A stretch of DNA of 64,000 bases, taken from the NCBI RefSeq assembly GCF_020386615.1, contig NZ_CP077769.1:1550001-1614000 (forward strand), written 5' to 3'. How positions within the stretch are numbered: the stretch's first letter is position 1; each line of letters begins with the position of its first letter. Under the pieces are notes generated by a model. The model worked only from the letters and a program-made list of their open reading frames with translations. It ran no database searches and had not been told where the DNA came from. Positions 53,590 to 63,534 of this stretch are shown here, one piece after another. Both the position numbers and the translations under genes were made by a program. The stretch comes from Chitinophaga pendula. Its GTDB lineage: Bacteria > Bacteroidota > Bacteroidia > Chitinophagales > Chitinophagaceae.

Positions 53590-54261
53590 GTGACAACATC
53601 TGAGTACTATAACAACACCGGTCAACCGGAGCATGTGAACAATGACCAACAAACTCCCGTCGATGAACTGACACATGGCTGGCAGGAATTCCAACGCCAT
53701 AACGAACGGGGCCTCTATAAGATTTACCACCACCTGTTCGACAACCTGTACCATTATGGTATCTCCGTCATACAAGACAAAACACTCATAAAAGAAGCCA
53801 TCAACGATGTCTTCGTCGAACTATGGCAAAAACGCGATCGCCTGCAAATACCAGATAACATCCGCAACTATATCTTCATCTGCTTTAAAAGACGCTTGTA
53901 TAAAGCCCTCAAAAAACAACCAACCCATACCAGCCATATCGATAACCCACTCTTCCCCGAACCGACCGTAGCTCCTTACGAAACGGTCCTCATCCAACTC
54001 GAAACCGACGCACAACTACGCCTGCGCATGGAAAACATACTGGCATTACTCACCTCCCGCCAGAAAGAATTCATACGCCTGCGCTTCTACGAAAACATGA
54101 GCATGGAAGAAATATCCCTCAAAACCTCCGCCTCCGTACGCACCATCTATAACACCTTACACAATGCACTATCTCTCATCCGTAATACCATCTCCATCCC
54201 TATATGGACGCTCCTGACACTTTCGTGGTATTTTTGGGAATTTATCCGCTCCCTTTGGTAA
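53590..54261 (+). CDS. ECF sigma factor of the PUL (FecR-linked), hydrophobic C-terminal tail
   Basis: A 223-residue sigma factor of the Bacteroidota FecI-like type. Region 2: LYKIYHHLFDNLYHYGISVIQDKTLIKEAINDVFVELWQKRD, then IRNYIFICFKRRLYKAL. Region 4: LTSRQKEFIRLRFYENMSMEEISLKTSASVRTIYNTLHNALSLIR. It ends IPIWTLLTLSWYFWEFIRSLW, about 20 hydrophobic residues that could reach the membrane. The GTG at 53590 overlaps an AAGGAG site; a GTG at 53635 is the alternative. FecR follows at 42 bp. Confidence 0.85.
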   Translation: MTTSEYYNNTGQPEHVNNDQQTPVDELTHGWQEFQRHNERGLYKIYHHLFDNLYHYGISVIQDKTLIKEAINDVFVELWQKRDRLQIPDNIRNYIFICFKRRLYKALKKQPTHTSHIDNPLFPEPTVAPYETVLIQLETDAQLRLRMENILALLTSRQKEFIRLRFYENMSMEEISLKTSASVRTIYNTLHNALSLIRNTISIPIWTLLTLSWYFWEFIRSLW

Positions 54262-54303
54262 AAAAATAACAACACCTCCCTCTTTAATAAAAACGGGCAA
54301 TAC

Positions 54304-55308
54304 ATGGACCTGCAGCAATATAAAATGGAAGACTTCATGCTCAACGATTCCTTCGTTCGCTACTGCCTGCAGATAGATGCTGCCGACATAGCCTTCTGGG
54401 AAGACTTCAAAGCGCGTCATCCACAACAGCAGGCAAACATCAACACAGCCAGAGAATGGGTACTTAAACTGGGTAATCACCTCACCGCCCAAGACAAACA
54501 ATCCGCCTTCGAACAACTAAAAGCCAGGATCGACCTGCCAGATACCAGCCGCATGCCACCCCACCACCGCAAACCCTGGTATGCCGCCGCAGCAGTGCTC
54601 ACAATGGCCCTGATCGCCCTTACCTGGCTATGGCAAAACAATAGAAGCGTAAAACAAACACAACGACCACGCATCACCTATAAAACATACAAGGCCTCCG
54701 ATACACAACGCCGCGAACTCATACTGCCCGATGGATCCCGTATCGTACTCAACGCCAACAGCCGCCTGCAAGTACCAGACGACTTCGGCAACAACAACCG
54801 CCATCTTACCTTATATGGCGAAGCCTGGTGCGAAATAGCTCCGGATGAAACATGGCCCTTTGCCATCACCGCCGGCACCACTCATGTACAGGTATTAGGC
54901 ACCACTTTTCGCATCCGTGCCTACGACTTCGATAGCACCGTCACCATCGCACTGCTGTCCGGCAAAGTAAAAGTAGCCGCCGGCAAACAACAACAACGCG
55001 AATTGCAACCAGGACAAGCCGTCGCCGTCAAAGAAAATAATATCGGCAACGTCCCCATGGACATCAACTACGAAGAAAACTGGCAACAGGGCAAACTCCT
55101 GTTCAAAGATGCTTCCCTCGAAGACATCGCACATGCCCTCCAGAACTGGTATGGCCTAAAAGTCAACCTGCCAACAGGCCCGTACAAAACAGTACACTTT
55201 AACGGCACATTCATCAACAAATCATTGCAGGACGTCACAACTGCTATCACATATATCACCGGTATTAAGATCGATCAAAAAAAGGGACAACTATTTATCA
55301 GCCATTAA
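54304..55308 (+). CDS. FecR-family anti-sigma factor
   Basis: A 334-residue inner-membrane regulator. The cytoplasmic N-terminal domain (about 1-90) binds the sigma factor, one transmembrane helix is near 97-113 (AAAVLTMALIALTWLW), the periplasmic FecR domain contains RRELILPDGSRIVLNANSRLQVP...LYGEAWCEI...VLGTTFRIRAY, and the C-terminal DUF4974 domain has GKLLFKDASLEDIAHALQNWYGLKVNLP. It relays the signal from the SusC-type receptor 50 bp downstream, which carries an STN domain. Confidence 0.95.
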   Translation: MDLQQYKMEDFMLNDSFVRYCLQIDAADIAFWEDFKARHPQQQANINTAREWVLKLGNHLTAQDKQSAFEQLKARIDLPDTSRMPPHHRKPWYAAAAVLTMALIALTWLWQNNRSVKQTQRPRITYKTYKASDTQRRELILPDGSRIVLNANSRLQVPDDFGNNNRHLTLYGEAWCEIAPDETWPFAITAGTTHVQVLGTTFRIRAYDFDSTVTIALLSGKVKVAAGKQQQRELQPGQAVAVKENNIGNVPMDINYEENWQQGKLLFKDASLEDIAHALQNWYGLKVNLPTGPYKTVHFNGTFINKSLQDVTTAITYITGIKIDQKKGQLFISH

Positions 55309-55358
55309 ACATCTCAGCTTCACTGTTATCGTAAGCTAACTATTAAACTACCGACGTT

Positions 55359-58300
55359 ATGAAATACAACCGCAACTCCTGTAAATACAGGAGAATGGCC
55401 CTCCGTGTGTGCTGCATGGCCGCAACCGTATTGCTGCTGTCCTGGGTACAGGTAACGGATGGCCTCAAAAGTAAAGTGAACATAGGATTCCAGCAAAGCG
55501 GCGTGATCAGCATCCTCCACTACCTGGAGAAAAATGCCCAGATCAGGTTCTCCTACAATCGCGACGACCTCGAACGTACCGCCAAACTCACCATCGACAA
55601 AAAAGTACGTACCGTAGAAGAACTCCTCAAAGAGATCAGCGCCGCCACCGGCCTGGAATTTAAGATCATGCAGGACATGATATGGGTCAAACCTGTACCG
55701 ACTCCCGCACCCTCACCAAAGACAGCCACCGCCACTCCGGATATAACCGGCACCGTTAAAGCAGCCTCCGGCGAACTATTGCCGGGGGTGAGCGTCAAAG
55801 TAAAAGGTACCTCCAATGGCATACTCACCGATGTAAACGGCCGGTTCATACTCAAAAATGTACCCGACAATGCCGTCCTGGAAATATCCTACATCGGCTT
55901 CGAAACAACAGAACTGCCCCTGAAGGGCCGCTCAGAACTATCCATCACACTCAGCCCTTCCGTAAAACAACTCGAACAGGTTGTAGTAGTCGGATATGGC
56001 ACCCAACGTAAAGGCAACGTAACCAGCGCAATCTCCTCCGTAAAAGGAGAAACCGTACAAAATATGGCCACCAACAACCCCATCGATGCATTACAGGGTA
56101 GGGTAGCAGGCCTTACCGTAACAAACGCCGGCGGACAACCAGGCGCCGCCGCAGATGTCCGCATCCGAGGCGTCGGCACCTTCGGCAGCCACAAACCCCT
56201 CTACGTAATCGATGGCACACCAGGCGACCCCTATTATCTCAATAACAACGATATCGCCTCCATGGAAGTACTCAAAGATGGCGCTGCCGCCGCTATATAT
56301 GGCTCCACCAGCGCCAACGGCGTCATCCTCATCACCACCAAAAAAGGCAAAAAAGGACCGCCACTCATCGAATTCAACTCCTACTACAGCTTCGTCAATC
56401 CCACCCGGAAATATAATCTCCTGGACGCCGATGGCTACAAAAAAGTACATAAAATGATGTACGAAAATGTAGGCAGAACACCGCCCGCATTCGTCACCAA
56501 ACAAACTGGTGTCAATACCAACTGGCAGGATGAAATACTCCAACAGGGAACAGCAGAAAACTATAATATCAACCTCCGCGGCGGTGGCGACTTTATCAAC
56601 TACGCCCTCAGCGGCGATATCACCAATGAAAAAGGAACCTACGTAGGCTCCGGCTTCAAAAAGAAAACCGTCCGCTCCCGAAACGAATACAAAAAAGATT
56701 TCCTCACCATAGAAGCCAACATCACCTACTCCGAAACAAGAGCAGAAGCACATAAATTCAATCCCAGGGAAGCCTACTTCCAGTCTCCGCTGTTGCCAGT
56801 ATTTGACCCGGCAGAAAAATATCGCTACGCCCTCCAGGTCGATAACCTGCCCAAATACCAGAACCCACTCGCCGCAGACCACTATCTGCAGGGATACACC
56901 AACACACAATATTTTAATGCGAATGTCCGCCTGAGCGCACAACTATACAGAGGCCTCAAATTCGTGAGCAACCTCAACTTCATCAACGCAAACGAATTTA
57001 CCTATACCTTCCGCCCCGTAGTACGTATCAACCCGAACGACGGACAAACACCCTATGCCAACTTATATAACCAGCGCTCCAACTATCGCGAACGCCTCAT
57101 GGAAAACCTGCTGTACTACGACTTACTAAAAGGAAAACATTCCCTCAACATCATGGCGGGTTACACCGCACAGGAACAAACCAACGACTGGCTCAACGTA
57201 ACCGCCGATGGTAAAACCATCGTACGAACCGTCGTAGATGGAGAGATAAAAGAACAGGTAGTACCGGGCGGTTTCCTCGACCCTTCCTTCGTCACCATCG
57301 ATGGCGCTAAAGGGGGCACCTTCGGCGCCGGTGGCAGCCGCAATAAATATGTAAGACTGTCCACCCTCGGCCGTATCAACTACGCCTACGACGATAAATA
57401 CATGCTCCAGTTCTCCGTCCGCCGCGATGGCTCCTCCAAATTCGACATGGCCTACCGATACGGCATATTCCCTTCCGTATCCGCAGGATGGAATATCCAA
57501 CGCGAACCTTTCATGGCAGGCATCAAATGGCTGGATATGCTGAAACTCCGCGCCAGCTACGGCCAGCTGGGCAACGAATCCGCATTGGGATTCTATGACC
57601 ACCAGACGCTCATGTATGTCGACAACACCTGGCTCGGCGGATACGTGCAGGGATCCGGCGGAACACCCTGGACAGGCATCATCGCACAGGACCTCGTAGA
57701 ACGTAAACTGCGCTGGGAAACAAGCCGCTCCACCAACGCCGGCTTCGACTTCGCATTACTCAATAACCGCCTCAGCGGTGCCTTCAACTTCTTCAACAAC
57801 GTAACCGATGGCCTCCTCATCACCAAAGAAGTAGCACCCTCCTCCGGCCTCAACAACCCCGTACTCAACGTCGGTAAGATCCGAAACAGAGGTTGGGAAC
57901 TCGAAGTCACCTACAGCGAAAAGAAAAAAAATTGGCAATACAGCATAACCGGCGTACTCAGCTCCGTAAATAACAAAGTACTCAGCCTCGCCAACAACGG
58001 ACAAACATTGTACGGCACCGGCCTCAAATTCGGTTCCGATCACATCGCTAACCAAACCCGCGCAGGCAAAGAAATCGGCGCCTTCTATCTCTATGAAGCC
58101 GATGGCATCTTCCAATCCGACGATGCCGCCGCAAACTATAAAAACAAAGAAGGACAACCCCTCCAACCTGCCGCCAAAGCAGGCGATATCCGCTTCCGAG
58201 ATACCAACGGCGATGGCGTCATCGACGAAAATGATAAGTCCTACCAAGGCGCCGCTTTCCCCTCCCTCGAATATGGATTCAACCTCAGCGCCGCCTGTAA

Positions 58301-58754
58301 AGGCTTCGACCTCGCCCTATTCTTCCAGGGCGTAGCTGGCAACAAAATATACAATGGCAACCGGTTCGAACTCGAAGGCATGGATGCCGGCCGCAATTTC
58401 CTCAATACCACCCTCAACGCCTGGACACCACAAAATACCAACACCGATATGCCAAGAGCCGTACTGGGAGATCCTAACCGCAACGCCAGAGAATCCACAC
58501 GCTTCCTGGAAAAAGGCGATTACCTGCGCCTGAAAACAATACAGCTGGGATACACCTTCTCCACCGCATTGCTGAAACACATCCACGTACAACGGCTTCG
58601 GCTATATGTAGGCGCACAGAACATACTCACCTTCACCAAATACAGCGGCCTCGATCCCGAGATCGGCAGAACTGCCGTACTCAACTCAGGCCTCGACCGC
58701 ATGCAATACCCACAGAACAAAAAGGTGATGTTAGGCGCCCAGCTATCATTCTAA
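55359..58754 (+). CDS. SusC-like TonB-dependent receptor with STN domain
   Basis: A 1131-residue outer-membrane importer of oligosaccharides. A signal helix is followed by an STN domain (about 40-112; VNIGFQQSGVISILHYLEKNAQIRF...), then a carboxypeptidase-regulatory-like domain (DITGTVKAASGELLPGVSVKVKGTSNG), the SusC plug (VVVVGYGTQRKGNVTSAISSV...DALQGRVAGLTVTNAGGQPG...PLYVIDGTPGD) and a 22-strand barrel. The STN domain explains the upstream sigma/FecR pair. SusD follows after 3 bp. Confidence 0.97.
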   Translation: MKYNRNSCKYRRMALRVCCMAATVLLLSWVQVTDGLKSKVNIGFQQSGVISILHYLEKNAQIRFSYNRDDLERTAKLTIDKKVRTVEELLKEISAATGLEFKIMQDMIWVKPVPTPAPSPKTATATPDITGTVKAASGELLPGVSVKVKGTSNGILTDVNGRFILKNVPDNAVLEISYIGFETTELPLKGRSELSITLSPSVKQLEQVVVVGYGTQRKGNVTSAISSVKGETVQNMATNNPIDALQGRVAGLTVTNAGGQPGAAADVRIRGVGTFGSHKPLYVIDGTPGDPYYLNNNDIASMEVLKDGAAAAIYGSTSANGVILITTKKGKKGPPLIEFNSYYSFVNPTRKYNLLDADGYKKVHKMMYENVGRTPPAFVTKQTGVNTNWQDEILQQGTAENYNINLRGGGDFINYALSGDITNEKGTYVGSGFKKKTVRSRNEYKKDFLTIEANITYSETRAEAHKFNPREAYFQSPLLPVFDPAEKYRYALQVDNLPKYQNPLAADHYLQGYTNTQYFNANVRLSAQLYRGLKFVSNLNFINANEFTYTFRPVVRINPNDGQTPYANLYNQRSNYRERLMENLLYYDLLKGKHSLNIMAGYTAQEQTNDWLNVTADGKTIVRTVVDGEIKEQVVPGGFLDPSFVTIDGAKGGTFGAGGSRNKYVRLSTLGRINYAYDDKYMLQFSVRRDGSSKFDMAYRYGIFPSVSAGWNIQREPFMAGIKWLDMLKLRASYGQLGNESALGFYDHQTLMYVDNTWLGGYVQGSGGTPWTGIIAQDLVERKLRWETSRSTNAGFDFALLNNRLSGAFNFFNNVTDGLLITKEVAPSSGLNNPVLNVGKIRNRGWELEVTYSEKKKNWQYSITGVLSSVNNKVLSLANNGQTLYGTGLKFGSDHIANQTRAGKEIGAFYLYEADGIFQSDDAAANYKNKEGQPLQPAAKAGDIRFRDTNGDGVIDENDKSYQGAAFPSLEYGFNLSAACKGFDLALFFQGVAGNKIYNGNRFELEGMDAGRNFLNTTLNAWTPQNTNTDMPRAVLGDPNRNARESTRFLEKGDYLRLKTIQLGYTFSTALLKHIHVQRLRLYVGAQNILTFTKYSGLDPEIGRTAVLNSGLDRMQYPQNKKVMLGAQLSF

Positions 58755-58757
58755 AAC

Positions 58758-60296
58758 ATGACAACCATGAAAAAGACAATACTATATATATGCTTGCTCG
58801 GAGCGACCCTGGGAATGACCTCCGCCTGCAAAAAAGATGTCCTTAACCAAAACGCTCCCGACAAACTGGATAGCGAAACCTACTGGACCAGTAAAGAAAG
58901 AGCACTGTCAGGCCTCGCCGCCGCCTACTCCCAAATAGAAGGTTTCGTATACTGGGACAACTACGTCGAAGCCCGCTCCGTACGCAATTTCTACCGCGAA
59001 GATTATGTACAACCCGGCGATGACGCCTACAACTACTCCTGGTGGATGGAACACTATAACTTCAACTTCACCGCAGGCAACTACGCCATCGACCTGCTCT
59101 GGAGAGAGAACTACAGAGGTATCTACTACTCCAATCAGGTACTGGAAAAAGTCACCGCCATGCCACCCGCCGCGATCGATGATGCCGCCCGTAAACAGAT
59201 ACTGGCCGAAGCTCATTTCCTCCGCGCCTACTATCACATGAACCTGTTGCTTAACTTCGATCGCATCATCATCCGCGAAAAAGTACCTGCCAGCGAAACA
59301 GACATACCCAAACAACTGTCCGCCCGCAAAGAATCCTGGGACTTTATCTGCAACGACCTTAAACAGGCAGAACAAACCTTACCGCTCAGAAGCGCACGCC
59401 CGGCAACAGAACTGGGCCGCGCAACAAAAGGCGCCGCCCAGGCATTCCTGGGTAAAATATACCTCTACCGCGCAGGAGAAGAAAAAGCAAGCGCACACAC
59501 ACACTACACCGATGCCGCCACCTGGCTGGGTAAAGTATACGCCTCAGGCGAATATAAACTCACAGAAAACTTTATGAACATGTTCAATGGCCTGGGTAGA
59601 AATACAACCGAGTCCATATTCGAACTGCAACAAACCGCCGATGTCAACAACGGCGCCTCCTACTCCTCCTATCTGAACGACTGGATGGCCGCCAGCGAAA
59701 TGGGTGGATATGGCGAAATATATGGCACCGGAAGACTGCTGAAAGAAATGCAGCAGGAGGGAAGAGTAGCCACCGATGGCAACTATGACCATCGCATTTA
59801 CGCCACCATATTATTCAACGATCCCTACTTCAACGATCCGGCCACACGAAGAGCATATGGCTATACCTACCATGATATTTTCGGAGAAAACGCCACCACC
59901 GTCGCCTTCCGCAAATGGATACCAGATTCCTTAAACCGCCTGGGAAGAGACAATGCCATCAACGTCCCCCTCGTAAGATTAGCCGACGTAATGCTCATGC
60001 TGGCAGAGTCCTATAACGAACTGGGCAAACCTGGCGAAGCCATGGACCTCGTCAATCGTGTAAGAGCCCGCGCCGCCATGCCGCCATTACAAAGCAACGA
60101 CAAACAGATCGTCTTCCGCTACATCATGCACGAAAGGGTCATGGAACTCACCCTCGAAGGCTGCCGGTTCTATGACCTCCGCAGATGGGGCCTGCTACCC
60201 GCAAAGATGCAGGAAGCTGGCAGAACATTCAGCCCGGACAAAGCATTCTACCCGCTCCCGCTGAAAGAAACAGTCAACAATCCAATGGCACACTAG
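58758..60296 (+). CDS. SusD-like outer-membrane glycan-binding lipoprotein
   Basis: A 512-residue RagB/SusD protein, the lid of the SusC transporter. Lipoprotein signal KTILYICLLGATLGMTSACKKD. The SusD pattern is present: LNQNAPDKLDSETYWTSKERALSGLAAAYSQI, ILAEAHFLRAYYHMNLLLNFDRIII, TKGAAQAFLGKIYLYR, and the C-terminal ADVMLMLAESYNELGKPGEAMDLVNRVRARAAMPPL with ERVMELTLEGCRFYDLRRWG. The start is at MTT or at MKK three codons on. Confidence 0.96.
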   Translation: MTTMKKTILYICLLGATLGMTSACKKDVLNQNAPDKLDSETYWTSKERALSGLAAAYSQIEGFVYWDNYVEARSVRNFYREDYVQPGDDAYNYSWWMEHYNFNFTAGNYAIDLLWRENYRGIYYSNQVLEKVTAMPPAAIDDAARKQILAEAHFLRAYYHMNLLLNFDRIIIREKVPASETDIPKQLSARKESWDFICNDLKQAEQTLPLRSARPATELGRATKGAAQAFLGKIYLYRAGEEKASAHTHYTDAATWLGKVYASGEYKLTENFMNMFNGLGRNTTESIFELQQTADVNNGASYSSYLNDWMAASEMGGYGEIYGTGRLLKEMQQEGRVATDGNYDHRIYATILFNDPYFNDPATRRAYGYTYHDIFGENATTVAFRKWIPDSLNRLGRDNAINVPLVRLADVMLMLAESYNELGKPGEAMDLVNRVRARAAMPPLQSNDKQIVFRYIMHERVMELTLEGCRFYDLRRWGLLPAKMQEAGRTFSPDKAFYPLPLKETVNNPMAH

Positions 60297-60330
60297 GTTT
60301 TATCGCAGCTATAAAAATGGAACAGTGAGT

Positions 60331-63300
60331 ATGATCAGTTTAATCCACCTCCCGTTAGCAGCCGTTCTAAAAACGGCTGCTAACGCCTTTGCCGCCAAGA
60401 AGTACCTGCAGCTGATGATCTGCATCGCCTGCTACTGCTGGCCAATGACCGCCCTCGCACAACAACCCGATTGGGAAAACCCGCGTCATACCTCCCAGGG
60501 AACACTTCCGCCTCGGGCTCATTTCATTCCTTTCGCCTCCCGCGAAACAGCCCTCCGGCAAACACTTCCAAGCCCATGGGTACAATCCCTCGATGGTAAA
60601 TGGAAGTTTAATATCGTCAGCAACCCGTCCTTACGCCCCACCGGCTTCCAGCTGCCATCCTTCAATGATGCCGCCTGGAAAGAGATAAACGTACCGGCCA
60701 ACTGGCAGACAGCGGGCTTCGATAGCTACATCTTCACCGATGTCGAATATCCCTTCCCGCCAAATCCACCCAAAGTGCCCGCCGCCTTCAACCCGGTAGG
60801 TTCCTACCGCCGCTCCTTTCAGGTACCCGCACATTGGAAGAACAAACAGGTATGGATACAGCTCGGCGCCGTCAACTCCTTCTTCTATATCTGGATCAAT
60901 GGCCAATACCTGGGATTCAGCAAAGACAGCAAAACACCAGCAACATTCAATATCACACCCTTTCTCCGGAAAGGTAATAACGTACTGGCGTTGCAGGTAT
61001 TCCGATTCAACGATGGCTCCTACCTCGAAGGACAGGACATGTGGAAACTAAGCGGCATCGAACGTTCTGTATACCTCCTCGCAAGACCGCCCGCCTGCGT
61101 GTACGACTTCTTCGCGCAACCTTCCCTCGTCAATAACTATCGCGATGGCCGCCTGCAACTGCAGCTAACATTAAATCAACAACCAGGTAGCACCGCCGCC
61201 GGCCAGCAACTAGAAGTACAACTGCTGGATAAAAACAAAGTACTGCTGTCCCGCCAATGGCTGCCAGCAAAGGATACCGTCTGGAACATGGATGCCGTCA
61301 TCCCCAACATCAGCGCCTGGAGCGCAGAACATCCCAACCTATATACTTTACTCATCACTCATAAAGACAAACAAGGAAAAGTACTGGAAACGATCGCTCA
61401 CCAACTGGGCTTTCGCAACGTAGAGATCAAAAATGGTCTTTTCCTGGTAAATGGCGCCCCCATCAAGTTAAAGGGCGTCAACAGGCATGAACACGACATG
61501 TACAACGCCAGGGTCATCACAAAAGAAGAGATGATCCGCGACATCCGGACCATGAAAGAATATAATATCAATGCCGTCCGGAACAGCCACTATCCTTGCA
61601 ATGAAGAATGGTACGAACTCTGCGACCGCTATGGCATCTATGTCTTAGATGAAGCCAATATAGAATGTGATGGCATGTCCTTGCATCCCATGAAGACCTT
61701 GTCAGATAATCCCGATTGGGAAGCCGCTTACCTCCATCGTACCCGCCGCATGGTACAGCGCGATAAAAATTATACCTGCATCGTCACCTGGTCATTGGGA
61801 AATGAAAGCGCTTTCGGCAACAACTTTAAAACAACCTATAACTACATAAAATCAGTCGATCCCACCAGGCCCGTACAATACGAAGGGGGAGGGGATAACG
61901 CATGGACAGATATCTACTGCCCCATGTATAAACCGGTCAACGTACTGAAACGATACGTACAGCAACAGCAGCAAAAGCCGCTCATACTTTGTGAATACGC
62001 CCATATGATGGGCAACAGCGGTGGCAACTTGCTCGACGATTGGGAACTGATCTATCAGCATCCGCAACTACAGGGTGGCTTCATATGGGACTTCGCCGAT
62101 CAGACCTTCAAACGTAAAGACGAACAGGGCCGCGATATCTGGGCCTATGGCGGTGATATGGGTACCGTAGGCGCTACCAGCGATACCAGCTTCTGCGCCG
62201 ATGGCTTGCTCGCCGCCGACCGGTCCCCGCATCCCCAGGCCTTCGAAGTCAGGAAAGTATATCAATACATACGGATCACCCCCGTAGACAGCTCCATGCA
62301 GCAATGGCGTATACAGAACCACTACGACTTTACTAACCTGTCCGCCTATACTTTACGCTGGTCCCTCCGGGCCGATGGTAGGCATATCACCGCCGCCAAT
62401 ATGCCGCCCATCCAACTCCGGCCAGGCACAGATACCGTAGTGACAATACCACTGCCTCCCATACATCCGCAACCAGGAGTGGAATATTTCCTGCATTGGC
62501 AGGCTTCCACCAACGCTGCCGCACCGCTGTTACCCAAAGGTTGGGTAGCCGCCACAGAACAATATCGTTTGCCTGCCTACCAACCTATTCGTCTGCAACG
62601 ACTCAACACCGCTATGCTGTCCACATTGCGGGTACAGGATACGGCGGACGAACTTCGCATCGGCAATGATCATTTTACCGCTGCCTTCAGTAAGACCCGG
62701 GGCTGGCTGCATCAGCTTGTAGCAAATGGCACCGCTCTTATGGCAAGTCCACTCATGCCACATTTCTGGCGGGCAGCCACCGACAACGATATTGGCAACA
62801 GTATGCAGATACGCGCCGCCGTATGGCAACATGCCGCAGATAGTGCCGTATTGCAGGCGATCACCGCTTCCATACAGGATAGCTTCCGCATAACAATAAG
62901 TACCCGCCACTTCCTGCCCACCGTAAAAGTGCAATACAATACCTCCTATCGCATACTGGCCAACGGAGATATCAACGTCAGCGTCGACTTCCTCCCGGCA
63001 GATACCACCATGCCCGAACTACCGCGTATCGGTATGCGCATGTCCGTGCTCCCGGCATACGACAACGTAAGCTGGCTGGGAAGAGGGCCCTTCGATAATT
63101 ATGCCGATCGGCACTTCGCAGCAGAGGTAGCTGTCTATTCCGCAAAAGCAGATGCCCTCTTTCATCCCTACCCAAGAGCACAGGAAAGCGGCTATCGCAC
63201 CGGCATCCGCTGGGTAGCACTGCAAGCCGCCAACAAAAGCGGCTGGATCATGACCAGCGACTCCCTCATGAATACCGGTATACTGCATTTCAACCAACAA

Positions 63301-63534
63301 CGGCTCGACTTCGATCGCTCCCGTAACAAACATGGTGGATCAATGACCAATGAACCGCTCATCACCTGGAACATCGATTACCGGCAATCAGGCGTGGGTG
63401 GCGACAACAGCTGGGGCGCCAAAGCACACCCGCAATATCGCATCCCCTGCCGCAACTATCACTACTCATTCCTCCTGAGACCATTACCCGCTGGCGCCAA
63501 CGCCGGCACACTGGCAAAAGAACGATGCGAATAA
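60331..63534 (+). CDS. GH2 beta-galactosidase, exported
   Basis: About 1067 residues. A signal peptide ends at PMTALAQQ. N-terminal jelly roll (DGKWKFNIVSNP...NVPANWQTAGFD), Ig-like domain, then the TIM barrel with catalytic acid Glu in CIVTWSLGNESAFG and nucleophile Glu in LILCEYAHMMGNSGG. The C-terminal domains follow the LacZ long form (GRGPFDNYADRH...). The start is uncertain: a GTG at 60325, ATG at 60331, or ATG at 60415, because the first codons contain a 14-bp perfect hairpin. Confidence 0.94.
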   Translation: MISLIHLPLAAVLKTAANAFAAKKYLQLMICIACYCWPMTALAQQPDWENPRHTSQGTLPPRAHFIPFASRETALRQTLPSPWVQSLDGKWKFNIVSNPSLRPTGFQLPSFNDAAWKEINVPANWQTAGFDSYIFTDVEYPFPPNPPKVPAAFNPVGSYRRSFQVPAHWKNKQVWIQLGAVNSFFYIWINGQYLGFSKDSKTPATFNITPFLRKGNNVLALQVFRFNDGSYLEGQDMWKLSGIERSVYLLARPPACVYDFFAQPSLVNNYRDGRLQLQLTLNQQPGSTAAGQQLEVQLLDKNKVLLSRQWLPAKDTVWNMDAVIPNISAWSAEHPNLYTLLITHKDKQGKVLETIAHQLGFRNVEIKNGLFLVNGAPIKLKGVNRHEHDMYNARVITKEEMIRDIRTMKEYNINAVRNSHYPCNEEWYELCDRYGIYVLDEANIECDGMSLHPMKTLSDNPDWEAAYLHRTRRMVQRDKNYTCIVTWSLGNESAFGNNFKTTYNYIKSVDPTRPVQYEGGGDNAWTDIYCPMYKPVNVLKRYVQQQQQKPLILCEYAHMMGNSGGNLLDDWELIYQHPQLQGGFIWDFADQTFKRKDEQGRDIWAYGGDMGTVGATSDTSFCADGLLAADRSPHPQAFEVRKVYQYIRITPVDSSMQQWRIQNHYDFTNLSAYTLRWSLRADGRHITAANMPPIQLRPGTDTVVTIPLPPIHPQPGVEYFLHWQASTNAAAPLLPKGWVAATEQYRLPAYQPIRLQRLNTAMLSTLRVQDTADELRIGNDHFTAAFSKTRGWLHQLVANGTALMASPLMPHFWRAATDNDIGNSMQIRAAVWQHAADSAVLQAITASIQDSFRITISTRHFLPTVKVQYNTSYRILANGDINVSVDFLPADTTMPELPRIGMRMSVLPAYDNVSWLGRGPFDNYADRHFAAEVAVYSAKADALFHPYPRAQESGYRTGIRWVALQAANKSGWIMTSDSLMNTGILHFNQQRLDFDRSRNKHGGSMTNEPLITWNIDYRQSGVGGDNSWGAKAHPQYRIPCRNYHYSFLLRPLPAGANAGTLAKERCE
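60353..60385. repeat. 14-bp perfect inverted repeat at the 5' end of the GH2 gene
   Basis: CGTTAGCAGCCGTT (60353-60366) and AACGGCTGCTAACG (60372-60385) with loop CTAAA. It lies between SusD and the first certain GH2 codons. No T run follows. It may stabilise the upstream susCD message or limit GH2 expression. Confidence 0.8.
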
